Below, piece by piece: positions 35,254 to 43,500 of a stretch of 64,000 nucleotides of DNA. The translations under genes were made by a program, and so were the position numbers. This DNA is from Streptomyces sp. NBC_01689. GTDB lineage: Bacteria; Actinomycetota; Actinomycetes; Streptomycetales; Streptomycetaceae. The first letter of the stretch is position 1. The number at the start of each line of letters is the position of its first letter. Below the pieces are notes generated by a model, which worked only from the letters and a program-made list of their open reading frames with translations, searched no databases and was not told where the DNA came from. The stretch is from positions 2,604,001-2,668,000 of the forward strand of contig NZ_CP109592.1 in assembly GCF_036250675.1 (NCBI RefSeq). The letters are read 5' to 3'.

Positions 35254-36354
35254 TCAGCCGGAGCGTCGCGCCGTACCGACCGCGGGGCGCGGGCCCGTGC
35301 CCCGGTCCCGGTCGGCGTCCGCCCCCCGGGTCCGCGCGTCCCCGGTCCCGTCGGCGGCCGCGGTCGTCTCGGCGGCTTCGACGGCTTCGGGGTCGCGGGC
35401 ACGGCGTTTGGCGATCACCGCGCACACCATGAGCTGCATCTGGTGGAAGAGCATCAGCGGCAGCACCGCGAGCGAGGCGTGCGCGCCGAACAGCACACTG
35501 GCCATGGGGAGCCCGGACGCGAGGGACTTCTTCGACCCGGCGAACTGGATCGCGATCCGGTCCCCCCGGCCGAAGCGCAGCGCCTTCCCGCCGTACCAGG
35601 TCAGCGCCAGCATGACCGCGAGCAGCAGGGCCTCCACCAGCAGCAGCCCGGCCAGCCGGACCACGCTGACCTGGTGCCAGATGCCCTGCACCATGCCCTC
35701 GCTGAACGCCGTGTAGACGACCAGCAGGATCGAGCCGCGGTCGACGTGGCCGAGCACCTTCTTGTGCCGTGCGATGAACCCGCCGATCCAGCGCCGCAGC
35801 AGCTGCCCGGCGAGGAACGGCACCAGCAGCTGCAGCACGATCTTGACCAGCGAGTCCGCGGAGAACCCGCCGCCGCTGCCGCCGAGCAGGACCGCCGCGA
35901 GCAGCGGGGTGACGACGATGCCCGCGAGGGAGGAGAACGATCCGGCGCAGATGGCGGCGGGCACATTGCCGCGGGCGATGGAGGTGAAGGCGATCGACGA
36001 CTGGATCGTCGAGGGGACGAGGGTCAGGAACAGCAGACCGGTGTAGAGGTCGTGGGTCAGGAACACCGGTTCCAGCCCGCGCGCGGCGAGCCCGAGCAGC
36101 GGGAAGACGACGAAGGTGCAGGCCAGCACGGTGATGTGGAGTCGCCAGTGCCTGAGTCCGTCCAGCGCCTCCCGGGTGGAGAGGCGGGCGCCGTACAGGA
36201 AGAAGAGGAAGGCGATCGCCGCCGTGGACGCGCCCGACGCGACCTCGGCGCCCGCGCCCCGCGCCGGAAGGAGGGCCGCGAGGCCCACCGTCCCGAGCAA
36301 CAGCAGGATGTAGGGGTCGATCGGCATCCAACTCGGCCACTGCAGGCGTTTCAC
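35254..36354 (-). CDS. Bile acid:sodium symporter family (BASS) transporter
   Basis: 366 residues, about ten hydrophobic helices, beginning MKRLQWPSWMPIDPYILLLLG. Family signatures: FLFFLYGARLS, LTLVPSTIQSSIAFTSIARGN with the substrate/Na+ site Ser/Thr residues, and the unwound-helix region AGSKKSLASGLPMA. The last 50 residues are an Ala/Arg/Asp-rich cytoplasmic tail. Divergent from a LysR gene 135 bp away, which likely controls it. Substrate could be an organic acid; not deducible. Confidence 0.92.
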   Translation of the reverse strand: MKRLQWPSWMPIDPYILLLLGTVGLAALLPARGAGAEVASGASTAAIAFLFFLYGARLSTREALDGLRHWRLHITVLACTFVVFPLLGLAARGLEPVFLTHDLYTGLLFLTLVPSTIQSSIAFTSIARGNVPAAICAGSFSSLAGIVVTPLLAAVLLGGSGGGFSADSLVKIVLQLLVPFLAGQLLRRWIGGFIARHKKVLGHVDRGSILLVVYTAFSEGMVQGIWHQVSVVRLAGLLLVEALLLAVMLALTWYGGKALRFGRGDRIAIQFAGSKKSLASGLPMASVLFGAHASLAVLPLMLFHQMQLMVCAVIAKRRARDPEAVEAAETTAAADGTGDARTRGADADRDRGTGPRPAVGTARRSG

Positions 36355-36454
36355 GGTGCTCCACTGCTCGCTTGTCGTTGATCGTCCGCCGAGGCGGGTC
36401 GTGCCCTCTCCATCGTCCTCCTCGCTTCCGTGATCGGGAATCCGTCATACCGTT

Positions 36455-36489
36455 CTGACTGTCATCATGATCCGCGATAGCCTGGACGG
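36455..36489 (+). promoter_or_regulatory. Leaderless promoter of the LysR gene
   Basis: -35 CTGACT (36455-36460), 17 bases, -10 TAGCCT (36478-36483), then six bases to the ATG at 36490, so transcription should start at or next to the start codon. ATCATGAT (36464-36471) inside the spacer is a palindrome and a possible LysR contact. Confidence 0.55.
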
Positions 36490-37458
36490 ATGTACGACCC
36501 GTCCCAGCTGCGTACCTTCCTCGCGGTGGCCCAAACGCTGAGCTTCACCCAGGCGGCCCGGCGGCTGGGGCTGCGCCAGTCGACGGTCAGCCAGCACGTG
36601 CGCCGGCTGGAGGACGCCACCGGACGGCAGCTGTTCTCGCGCGACACGCACTCGGTGGAGCTCACGGTGGACGGCGAGGCGATGCTGGGCTTCGCGCGCC
36701 GCATCCTGGAGGTGCACGAACAGGCGACCTCGTTCTTCGCGGGCACCCGGCTGCGCGGCCGCCTGCGTTTCGGTGTCTCCGAGGACTTCGTACTGACCCG
36801 GCTGCCGGAGGTCCTGGAGGGGTTCCGGTACGACCATCCCGAAGTGGATCTGGAGCTGACGGTCGAGCTGTCCGGCACCCTGCACGAGCGGCTCGCCGCG
36901 GGCAGGCTGGATCTGGTGCTGGCCAAGCGGCGGCCCGAGGACCCGCGCGGCGAACTGGTCCGGCGTGACCGCCTGGTCTGGATCGGCGCGGAACGCCTGC
37001 GGCTCGACCCCGACCGCCCGGTTCCGCTGATCGTCTACCCGCCCCCGGGCATCACCCGCGCCCGGGCCCTGGAGGCGCTGGACCGCCAGGGCCGTCCCTG
37101 GCGCATCGCCTGCACGAGCGGCAGCCTGAACGCCCTGGTCGCTGCGGCCCGGGCGGGTCTCGGCGTGATGGCCCACTCCCGGGGGCTCGTACCGGCCGGC
37201 CTGGTCACGGTCCCGGAACGGGCGGGGCTGCCGGAGCTCGGCGAGGTCGACTTCGTCCTGGTGCACGGAGAGCGCCAGGCCGCGGCCCAGGAGGCGGCGG
37301 ACGCGCTGGCGGCGGCCATCCTGGGCGGCGGGGACCGGCTGCACGGAAGCCACGCGGGGAGCCGGGACCGGGCGCACGGAGACCGGGCCGGGACCCGGGA
37401 CCGGCCGCGGGGGGACCGGGTGGGGACCCGGGGCCGCCCGTCGTCCGCGGCGGGCTGA
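36490..37458 (+). CDS. LysR family transcriptional regulator
   Basis: 322 residues. The winged helix (MYDPSQLRTFLAVAQTLSFTQAARRLGLRQSTVSQHVRRLEDATGRQLFSRDTHSVELT) is at the extreme N-terminus, followed by the periplasmic-binding effector domain to about residue 280. The last 40 residues are an imperfect repeat rich in GDR, GTR and HGD, encoded by direct DNA repeats (about 37330-37445), unusual for the family. No ribosome site; a promoter suits a leaderless mRNA. Presumed regulator of the divergent BASS transporter. Confidence 0.93.
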   Translation: MYDPSQLRTFLAVAQTLSFTQAARRLGLRQSTVSQHVRRLEDATGRQLFSRDTHSVELTVDGEAMLGFARRILEVHEQATSFFAGTRLRGRLRFGVSEDFVLTRLPEVLEGFRYDHPEVDLELTVELSGTLHERLAAGRLDLVLAKRRPEDPRGELVRRDRLVWIGAERLRLDPDRPVPLIVYPPPGITRARALEALDRQGRPWRIACTSGSLNALVAAARAGLGVMAHSRGLVPAGLVTVPERAGLPELGEVDFVLVHGERQAAAQEAADALAAAILGGGDRLHGSHAGSRDRAHGDRAGTRDRPRGDRVGTRGRPSSAAG

Positions 37459-37505
37459 CACGGCCGTCATTCGCCCTCCGGCCCGCGCGTCGGCAGGATG
37501 GGGCC

Positions 37506-38039
37506 ATGACCGAGATCCACACCCCCCGTCTGCTGCTCCGCCGCTGGCTGGACGACGACCTTGTCCCCCTGTCCGAGATCCACTCCGACCCCGAGGTGAT
37601 GCGGTGGATCGGCGACGGCTCGACGCGTTCCGCGGAGCAGACCGCCGAGGACATCGAGGCCTGGGAGGAGGAGTGGGACGAGGAGGGGTTCGGGATCTTC
37701 GCCGTCGAACTCCTGGGCTCCGGGGAGCTGGCCGGGGCCGTCGGACTCCACCTGGCCGACGCCCCGCCCGGGATCGCGGGCGAGGTGGCGATCTGCTGGC
37801 GCCTCGGACGGGCGTTCTGGGGGCAGGGATACGCGTCGGAGGCGGCCCACGGCGCGCTGGAGTTCGCCCTGCAGGACCGCGGCCTCGACCGGATCGTCGC
37901 CGTGTGCCGGACCGGGGACACCGCGTCCACGAACGTGCTGGCCAAGCTGGACATGCGTCCGGAGGGCACCGCGCAGGACCCGGACCACGGGCACGACCTG
38001 CGGGTGTTCGGGATCGACCTGACGGAGTTCCAGGGGTAG
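37506..38039 (+). CDS. GNAT family N-acetyltransferase (RimJ/RimL type)
   Basis: 177 residues: TPRLLLRRWLDDDLVPLSEIHSDPEVMRWIGDG, the acetyl-CoA loop region RAFWGQGYASEAAHGALEFAL, and RIVAVCRTGDTASTNVLAKLDM. It matches ribosomal-protein-alanine and small-molecule acetyltransferases; substrate unknown. A CAGGAT box six bases before the ATG suggests a leaderless transcript. Confidence 0.9.
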   Translation: MTEIHTPRLLLRRWLDDDLVPLSEIHSDPEVMRWIGDGSTRSAEQTAEDIEAWEEEWDEEGFGIFAVELLGSGELAGAVGLHLADAPPGIAGEVAICWRLGRAFWGQGYASEAAHGALEFALQDRGLDRIVAVCRTGDTASTNVLAKLDMRPEGTAQDPDHGHDLRVFGIDLTEFQG

Positions 38040-38046
38040 ACCACCT

Positions 38047-38074
38047 CGCGGGGCCGCCCGCGGGCGGCCCCGCG
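38047..38074 (+). terminator. Perfect 28-bp palindrome, terminator of the GNAT gene
   Basis: CGCGGGGCCGCCCG (38047-38060) followed directly by its reverse complement (38061-38074), 7 bp after the GNAT stop. Confidence 0.65.
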
Positions 38075-38262
38075 GGCGGCCCGTGGAGCACCCCCGCCGG
38101 CCGTTCGGCGGGGAGCCGTCGTCCGGTCCCGGCACCCCGTCGACCGCCCGGCGGGGTGCCAATCGCACGGGTGCCCGCCCCACGGCTGGCCGTGGCCCGG
38201 CACCCCGCACGAAGCCGACAGAACCGGCACTCGGAACCAGCCGCCGGGCGGCCGCCGGGTCG

Positions 38263-38320
38263 TACAGATTCCGTGGAGATTACGGGATCGAAACCTACGG
38301 AGCCGTAAGGGATTCTGTCC
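38263..38320. promoter_or_regulatory. Operator-like palindromic block upstream of the acyl-CoA ligase
   Basis: TACGG-AG-CCGTA (38296-38307) is a perfect palindrome with another TACGG just upstream (ATTACGG), framed by ACAGATTCC on the left and GGATTCTGT on the right, nearly complementary. A TetR-type regulator of lipid genes is a plausible binder. The rest of the 38075-38458 gap is GC-rich with no gene seen. Confidence 0.4.
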
Positions 38321-38458
38321 GTCCCTTCCCCATGTGCGGGCATTTCCGTGGCTGACCTGTGCGGACGGCGCGTGCGCCCCCGCTCCGACGCCCCTCCCGC
38401 CCCGCGGTCCGTTGGGGTAGCTTTCACGGCGCTGTGCGGAGCGCCACTAGGAGCGGGA

Positions 38459-40285
38459 TTGCGCGAGTTCACCAACCCTCCGTCGGCGTCGGCGCCGCCG
38501 GTGGGCGGCCTGGCCGACGTCGTGTTCGACCATGCCCGGGAGGATCCGCTGCACATCGCGCTCGGCCGCAAGGACGAGCAGGGCCGGTGGCGCGACGTGA
38601 CGTCGGCCGAGTTCCGTGACGAGGTCCTCGCCCTGGCCAAGGGACTGCTCGCGCAGGGCATCCGGTTCGGTGACCGGATCGCGATCATGTGCCCCACGCG
38701 CTACGAGTGGACCCTCTTCGACTTCGCGTTGTGGACGATCGGCGCGCAGGTCGTGCCCGTCTACCCGACCTCCTCCGCCGAACAGGTCTTCTGGATGCTG
38801 CACGACGCGCAGGTCTCGGCGATCATGGTGGAGCACGAGGACCACGCGATGACGGTCGCCACCGTCGTCGACCGGCTGCCGATGCTGCACAAGCTCTGGC
38901 AGCTCGACGCGGGCGCGGTGCAGGAGCTGTACGAGGCGGGCGCGCACCTGGACGACGAGGTCGTGCACCGGCACCGGCGCGCGGTCACACCGGAGTCCAT
39001 CGCGACGATCATCTACACCTCGGGCACCACCGGACGCCCCAAGGGCTGTGTCCTCTCGCACGCCAATTTCATGTTCGAGGCGGACACCGTCATCGAACGC
39101 TGGGAGCCGGTCTTCCACTCGCGGCGCGGCGACGAGGCCGCCACGCTGCTCTTCCTGCCGCTCGCGCACGTCTTCGGGCGGATGGTGCAGGTCGCGGCGG
39201 TCCGCGGCAAGGTCAAATTCGGCCACCAGCCGCAGCTCAACGCGTCGGCCCTGCTGCCGGACCTGGCCGCGTTCCGGCCGACCTTCTTCCTCGCGGTGCC
39301 GTACATCTTCGAGAAGGTCTTCAACGCCGCCCGCCGCAAGGCCGAGAAGGAGGGCAGGTCGGGACCCTTCGAGAAGGCGGTCGAGGTCGCCGTGCGCTAC
39401 GCGGACGCGATCGAGGAGAAGGCCTGGGGCATCGGACCCGGCCCCTCGGCGGCCCTGCGGGTGCAGCACCAGTTCTTCGACAAGGTCGTCTACTCCAAGG
39501 TGCGCGCCGCGATGGGCGGCCGGGTCAGACACGCGATGTCCGGCGGCTCGGCCATGGACCGGCGGCTCGGGCTGTTCTTCGCGGGCGCCGGGGTCGTCGT
39601 GTACGAGGGGTACGGGCTCACCGAGTCCACCGCGGCCGCCACCGCGAACCCGCCCGAGCGCACCCGTTTCGGCACCGTCGGCCAGGCGATCCCCGGCACC
39701 ACCGTGCACATCGCGGACGACGGCGAGGTCTGGCTGAACGGCGGGAACGTCTTCCAGGGGTATCTCAACGACCCCAAAGCCACCGACGCGACCCTGCACG
39801 ACGGCTGGCTCGCCACCGGTGACCTGGGCTCCCTCGACGACGACGGCTACCTCACCATCACCGGGCGCAAGAAGGAGATCCTGGTGACCTCCGGCGGCAA
39901 GAGCGTCTCGCCGGGCGTCCTGGAGGAGCGGGTGCGCGATCATCCGCTGGTCGCGCAGTGCATCGTCGTCGGCAACGACCGGCCGTACATCGCGGCGCTC
40001 GTCACGCTCGACGCGGAGGCCGTCGAGCACTGGCTCCAGATGCGGGGCAAGCCGTCGCTGTCCACTGCCGACCTGGTCCACGACCCGGACCTGGAGACCG
40101 AGGTGCGGCGGGCGGTGGTCGCGGCGAACACCCTCGTCTCACAGGCCGAGTCGATCCGCACCTTCCGGATACTCGCCCACCAGTTCAGCGAGGAGCACGG
40201 GCTGCTGACGCCGTCGCTGAAGCTGAAGCGGAAGGCGATCGAGAACGCGTACTCGGCCGAGGTGGACGCGCTGTACCAGGCGTAG
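38459..40285 (+). CDS. Long-chain acyl-CoA synthetase (AMP-dependent ligase)
   Basis: 608 residues from the TTG at 38459, chosen because AGGAG lies six bases upstream and the product REFTNPPSASAPP suits the family; an ATG at 38348 is open but has no ribosome site and adds atypical sequence. P-loop TIIYTSGTTGRPKGCVLSH, YEGYGLTESTAAAT, the LATGDLGSLDDDGYLTITGRKKEI core and catalytic Lys in LTPSLKLKRKAIE are intact. Activates fatty acids to acyl-CoA through acyl-adenylate. Confidence 0.94.
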   Translation: MREFTNPPSASAPPVGGLADVVFDHAREDPLHIALGRKDEQGRWRDVTSAEFRDEVLALAKGLLAQGIRFGDRIAIMCPTRYEWTLFDFALWTIGAQVVPVYPTSSAEQVFWMLHDAQVSAIMVEHEDHAMTVATVVDRLPMLHKLWQLDAGAVQELYEAGAHLDDEVVHRHRRAVTPESIATIIYTSGTTGRPKGCVLSHANFMFEADTVIERWEPVFHSRRGDEAATLLFLPLAHVFGRMVQVAAVRGKVKFGHQPQLNASALLPDLAAFRPTFFLAVPYIFEKVFNAARRKAEKEGRSGPFEKAVEVAVRYADAIEEKAWGIGPGPSAALRVQHQFFDKVVYSKVRAAMGGRVRHAMSGGSAMDRRLGLFFAGAGVVVYEGYGLTESTAAATANPPERTRFGTVGQAIPGTTVHIADDGEVWLNGGNVFQGYLNDPKATDATLHDGWLATGDLGSLDDDGYLTITGRKKEILVTSGGKSVSPGVLEERVRDHPLVAQCIVVGNDRPYIAALVTLDAEAVEHWLQMRGKPSLSTADLVHDPDLETEVRRAVVAANTLVSQAESIRTFRILAHQFSEEHGLLTPSLKLKRKAIENAYSAEVDALYQA

Positions 40286-40532
40286 GGACTCCTCGGAGCC
40301 GATGCCGGCCGAGGACCAGGGTGCGACCCGATGCCCGCCCCGGACCGGATGCGCCCGGGCCCCGGACCGGGACCCGGGTCCGTCCGTCCGCCCCGTCACA
40401 CCCTGCGCTCGTTTCCGGCCAATCTCCGGACACCGCCGCCGATTCGCCGGGAATCAGCCGGTCAGGAATGCATCAGGGCCGATGATCGTTGACCATGGCA
40501 GTACCACCCGACAACCGAAGGATCGAGAGCTC
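40286..40532. other. Intergenic region before the second aldo/keto reductase
   Basis: 247 bp without a gene. A TTGACC (40488-40493) could be a -35 box, but no convincing -10 partner is present. Ribosome-site-like AAGGA precedes the GTG at 40533. Confidence 0.3.
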
Positions 40533-41366
40533 GTGAGCAAGGTCCCCCCGATCATCCTGAACAACGGTGCCGAGATGCCGCAGCTCGGCTTCGGCGTCTG
40601 GCAGGTCCCGGACGACGAGGCGGAGCGAGCGGTCGCCACGGCACTGCGGAACGGTTACCGCAGCATCGACACGGCGGCGATCTACGGCAACGAGGAGGGC
40701 ACCGGCAAGGCGATCGCCTCCTCCGGCATCGCCCGCGAAGACCTCTTCGTCACCACCAAGCTCTGGAACGGCGACCAGGGGTACGACACGACGCTGCGCG
40801 CGTTCGACGCCTCCCTGGAGAAGCTCGGCCTGGAGTACGTCGACCTGTACCTGATCCACTGGCCCCTGCCCTCCCGGGACCGTTACGTCGACACGTACCG
40901 CGCCTTCGAGAAGATCCACGCAGACGGCCGCGCCAAGGCCATCGGCACCTCCAACTTCCTTCCGGAACACCTGGAGAGGCTGATCGAGGAGACGTCCGTC
41001 ATCCCGGCCGTCAACCAGATCGAGCTGCACCCGCACCTCCAGCAGCGCGCGGCCCGTGAGTTCCACGCCGAGCAGGGCATCGCCACCGAGGCCTGGTCCC
41101 CGCTCGGGCAGGGCAAGGGCCTCCTGGAGGTTCCGGCGATCATCGCCATCGCGCAGAAGCACGGCCGCACCCCGGCGCAGATCGTGCTCCGCTGGCACAT
41201 CCAGCTGGGCAACGTCGTGATCCCCAAGTCCGTGACCCCCGCCCGGATCGCCGAGAACATCGACGTGTTCGGTTTCTCCCTGGACGCCGAGGACATCGCG
41301 GCGATCAGCGCACTGAACGAGGACCGCCGCCTGGGTCCCGACCCGGCCACCTTCGACGTGGGCTGA
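40533..41366 (+). CDS. Aldo/keto reductase (2,5-diketo-D-gluconate reductase type)
   Basis: 277 residues from the GTG at 40533 (SKVPPIILNNGAEMPQLGFGVWQV). All AKR residues are present: Asp and Tyr in SIDTAAIYGNEEGTG, Lys in VTTKLWNGDQG, His in LYLIHWPLPS. NADP site: VVIPKSVTPARIAENIDVFGF. Reduces small carbonyl compounds. Monocistronic, ending in a strong hairpin. Confidence 0.94.
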   Translation: MSKVPPIILNNGAEMPQLGFGVWQVPDDEAERAVATALRNGYRSIDTAAIYGNEEGTGKAIASSGIAREDLFVTTKLWNGDQGYDTTLRAFDASLEKLGLEYVDLYLIHWPLPSRDRYVDTYRAFEKIHADGRAKAIGTSNFLPEHLERLIEETSVIPAVNQIELHPHLQQRAAREFHAEQGIATEAWSPLGQGKGLLEVPAIIAIAQKHGRTPAQIVLRWHIQLGNVVIPKSVTPARIAENIDVFGFSLDAEDIAAISALNEDRRLGPDPATFDVG

Positions 41367-41380
41367 CCGGCCCCGATCCG

Positions 41381-41419
41381 CCGAAGGCCCGGACACGCCC
41401 CGCGTGTCCGGGCCTTCGG
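41381..41419 (+). terminator. Strong hairpin terminator after the aldo/keto reductase
   Basis: Perfect 17-bp arms (CCGAAGGCCCGGACACG at 41381-41397; complement at 41403-41419), 5-base loop, 14 bp after the stop. Confidence 0.85.
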
Positions 41420-41547
41420 CGTTCCGACCCCCTGAACCGGCGTCAGCCCCCGGAACGCGCCGAGATCCGCGCACCGGACCGGACCGACCGCGCCCAAGGC
41501 CTTGACGAGGTCATGCAAACAGGGCCACCTTGTACGGCAACCCGGTA

Positions 41548-41560
41548 AGGAAACTTTCCT
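41548..41560. promoter_or_regulatory. CsnR-type palindrome upstream of the chitosanase
   Basis: AGGAAA-C-TTTCCT is a perfect 13-bp palindrome 18 bases before the ATG, extended by TA on both sides. Palindromes of the GAAANTTTC kind precede actinomycete chitosanase genes and are bound by the ROK repressor CsnR. A TTGACG about 40 bp upstream could be the -35 box. Confidence 0.6.
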
Positions 41561-41578
41561 AACAGAGGGGTCCCCCAC

Positions 41579-42280
41579 ATGCGTTCTCGCACACTGACTC
41601 TCGCGGCCGTCGCCGGTGCCGCGCTCCTCGCCACCGCCGCGCTGCCGGCCACCGCCGCCCCGTCCCGCACCGTGTCCCCGGCCTCCGCCCAGGAGGGCTC
41701 GGTCAGCGCGTCCGCCCTGCTCGCCAAGGTGACGTCCTGTTCCCAGATATCGAGCGGGAAGTACAAGACCGACGACGAGACCTCGGCCACCGTCCCCGTG
41801 TGCGGCAAGAACGGTGCCGTGTTCTGGAAGGCCGACATGGACATCGACTGCGACGGCCAGGTCACCGCGCAGTGCAACGGCGACGCCGACCCCTGGTTCC
41901 AGGACGACACCGCCTTCCACCAGTCCGACGGCAAGCCGCTGCGCGCCGAGTCCCTGCCGTACGTCGTGGTGCCCAGCACCAGCAGCATCTGGAAGTACAC
42001 CAGTTACGGGATCAAGGGCGGCGGGGTCGTCGCGGTCGTCTACAACAACAAGGTCGAGTACGCCGTCGTGGGCGACACCGGTCCGACGCAGATCATCGGT
42101 GAGGCCTCGTACGCCACGGCCAAGGCCCTCGGCATCGACCCCGACCCGGAGACCGGCGGCGCGGACTCCGGCGTGACGTACATCCTGTTCAAGAACTCGC
42201 AGGTCTCGCCGATCGAGAGTCACACCGCGGCCGTGTCGCTCGGTGACTCCCTGGCGAAGCAGTTCCTCCAGAACAACTGA
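41579..42280 (+). CDS. Secreted glycoside hydrolase family 75 chitosanase
   Basis: 233 residues. The signal peptide ends near LPATAAPS (residue 27). The catalytic core has the GH75 acidic motif KADMDIDCDGQ with its clustered Asp residues, then SLPYVVVPS, AVVYNNKVEYAVVGDTGPTQIIGEASYATAKALGI with the general-acid candidates Asp and Glu. Cleaves chitosan outside the cell. Control by a chitosan-oligomer-sensitive ROK repressor is suggested by the upstream palindrome. Confidence 0.92.
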   Translation: MRSRTLTLAAVAGAALLATAALPATAAPSRTVSPASAQEGSVSASALLAKVTSCSQISSGKYKTDDETSATVPVCGKNGAVFWKADMDIDCDGQVTAQCNGDADPWFQDDTAFHQSDGKPLRAESLPYVVVPSTSSIWKYTSYGIKGGGVVAVVYNNKVEYAVVGDTGPTQIIGEASYATAKALGIDPDPETGGADSGVTYILFKNSQVSPIESHTAAVSLGDSLAKQFLQNN

Positions 42281-42297
42281 GGCCTGCTCAGGTCCGG

Positions 42298-42415
42298 CGG
42301 GTGGGCGCGGGTGTCGTGGGCCGGTGCGGCGCCCACCCGTCGAGCACGTACGGATCACCGGCCCGGCCCCCGACCGGGCCTCCCCCACGGGTCACCGCCC
42401 CGTCCGGTGACCCGT
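42298..42415. terminator. Two hairpins between convergent chitosanase and methyltransferase genes
   Basis: Hairpin 1: CGGGTGGGCGC (42298-42308) pairs perfectly with 42329-42339. Hairpin 2: ACGGGTCACCG (42387-42397) pairs perfectly with 42405-42415. The first is placed to stop chitosanase transcription, the second that of the methyltransferase. Confidence 0.7.
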
Positions 42416-42430
42416 GACGACCCGTCCGTG

Positions 42431-43366
42431 TCACTCCGGCTTCACCGCGACGTGCACCGTGTGGGCCGTCAGCACGAACACGTCCGGGCGGTGGTGCACG
42501 CTCGCCTCGTCCCGCGGGTCGAGGAGCCGGCCGAGGGTGACGAGGTCGTCCGGGTCGAGCCCGTCCGCGAGGGTGTCGCGCAGGCGGGTGAGAGCCGTCA
42601 CGACGAAGGCTCGCCCCTCGTCCGACAGCGGAGCGGGAAGATCGACGAGGAAGGTGCGGCTCGCCGTGTGACGCAGACCGGCCGCCGCCATCAGGGCGGG
42701 CCAATCCTCGGTCTCCGCCACCGCCCCGGGCAGCCCGGCCCGCATCCCCTCGAACCTCTCGTCGTGGACCACGTCGATCCGTGACTGCAGACCGGGGCGG
42801 CCGACACCGAAGTCGCGCGGCAGGTAGCGCGGCGGCAGACCGCCCTCCAGGAGGGCGAGGACGCCGCCCGGCGCGAGGGCGCCGGCGAACCCGGCGAGTG
42901 CCGCGCCCTGGTCCCCGACGTGGTGCAGGGACCTGCTGGCCCAGAGCAGATCGGCCGGGTGCGCCACGCCGCCCAGCCCTTCGGCGAGGTCGGCCCGCAG
43001 CGTGCCGAAGCGGTCGGCCACACCGAGCCGGCCCGCGCGGGCGTACGCGCGCTCCAGCAGGGAATCCACGGAGTCCACGGCGACGACGCGCGCCGCGGGG
43101 AAAGCGTCCGCGAGGAGACAGGAGACGACACCGGGGCCACTGCCCGCGTCCACTATCAGCCCCGGCTCGGGGCACTGCTCCCGCAGCCAGGCCGCCGCCT
43201 CGGCGTACAACGGGCTGAACAGTTCCGCCTCCTGCTCCAGCAGGCCGGCCATCTCCCCGAAGTCCATGTGGTCGTGGTCGTGGGCGTGCCGGGGGGCCTC
43301 CCCCAGCGGGTGCCGACGGGTGTGCTCGTGGCTGGTGCCGTGGTGCGGGTCGTGGTCGTACGCCAT
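42431..43366 (-). CDS. SAM-dependent methyltransferase with histidine-rich N-terminus
   Basis: 311 residues. The first 34 residues contain ten His (HDPHHGTSHEHTRRH and HAHDHDHM), a likely metal-binding tail. The class I methyltransferase core follows: LIVDAGSGPGVVSCLLADAF (motif I), VVAVDSVDSLLERA (acidic ribose-binding Asp), LRADLAEGL and DLLWASRSLHHVGD. The Pro/Leu-rich C-terminus has no further domain. It diverges from a PhyH-type dioxygenase gene, with two palindromes in the 134 bp between them. Substrate unknown. Confidence 0.88.
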   Translation of the reverse strand: MAYDHDPHHGTSHEHTRRHPLGEAPRHAHDHDHMDFGEMAGLLEQEAELFSPLYAEAAAWLREQCPEPGLIVDAGSGPGVVSCLLADAFPAARVVAVDSVDSLLERAYARAGRLGVADRFGTLRADLAEGLGGVAHPADLLWASRSLHHVGDQGAALAGFAGALAPGGVLALLEGGLPPRYLPRDFGVGRPGLQSRIDVVHDERFEGMRAGLPGAVAETEDWPALMAAAGLRHTASRTFLVDLPAPLSDEGRAFVVTALTRLRDTLADGLDPDDLVTLGRLLDPRDEASVHHRPDVFVLTAHTVHVAVKPE

Positions 43367-43387
43367 GGTGGTCGGCCTCTCGTCCGG

Positions 43388-43473
43388 GTGGAGCACAGCG
43401 TGCTCCACGACTCCCGGAAACGGCCAACGACGTTGCTCGAACGGCAAAATGGACCGGCCGCCGGAAATTCCGG
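43388..43473. promoter_or_regulatory. Two palindromes in the methyltransferase/dioxygenase divergent region
   Basis: GTGGAGCAC-AGC-GTGCTCCAC (43388-43408) has perfect 9-bp arms and lies 22 bp upstream of the methyltransferase start. CCGGAA-A-TTCCGG (43461-43473) is perfect and lies 28 bp before the dioxygenase start. They may be operators, or the first a leader hairpin. Confidence 0.5.
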
Positions 43474-43500
43474 TGCGCTCGGGGCGGCCCGTCCCGGACC

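Noticed and set aside
38348-38458. Upstream ATG as the acyl-CoA ligase start
   Set aside because: No ribosome site and atypical added residues; the TTG at 38459 has AGGAG at the right distance.
42281-42430. Small RNA between chitosanase and methyltransferase
   Set aside because: The two hairpins are simply explained as terminators of convergent genes and no promoter is seen.
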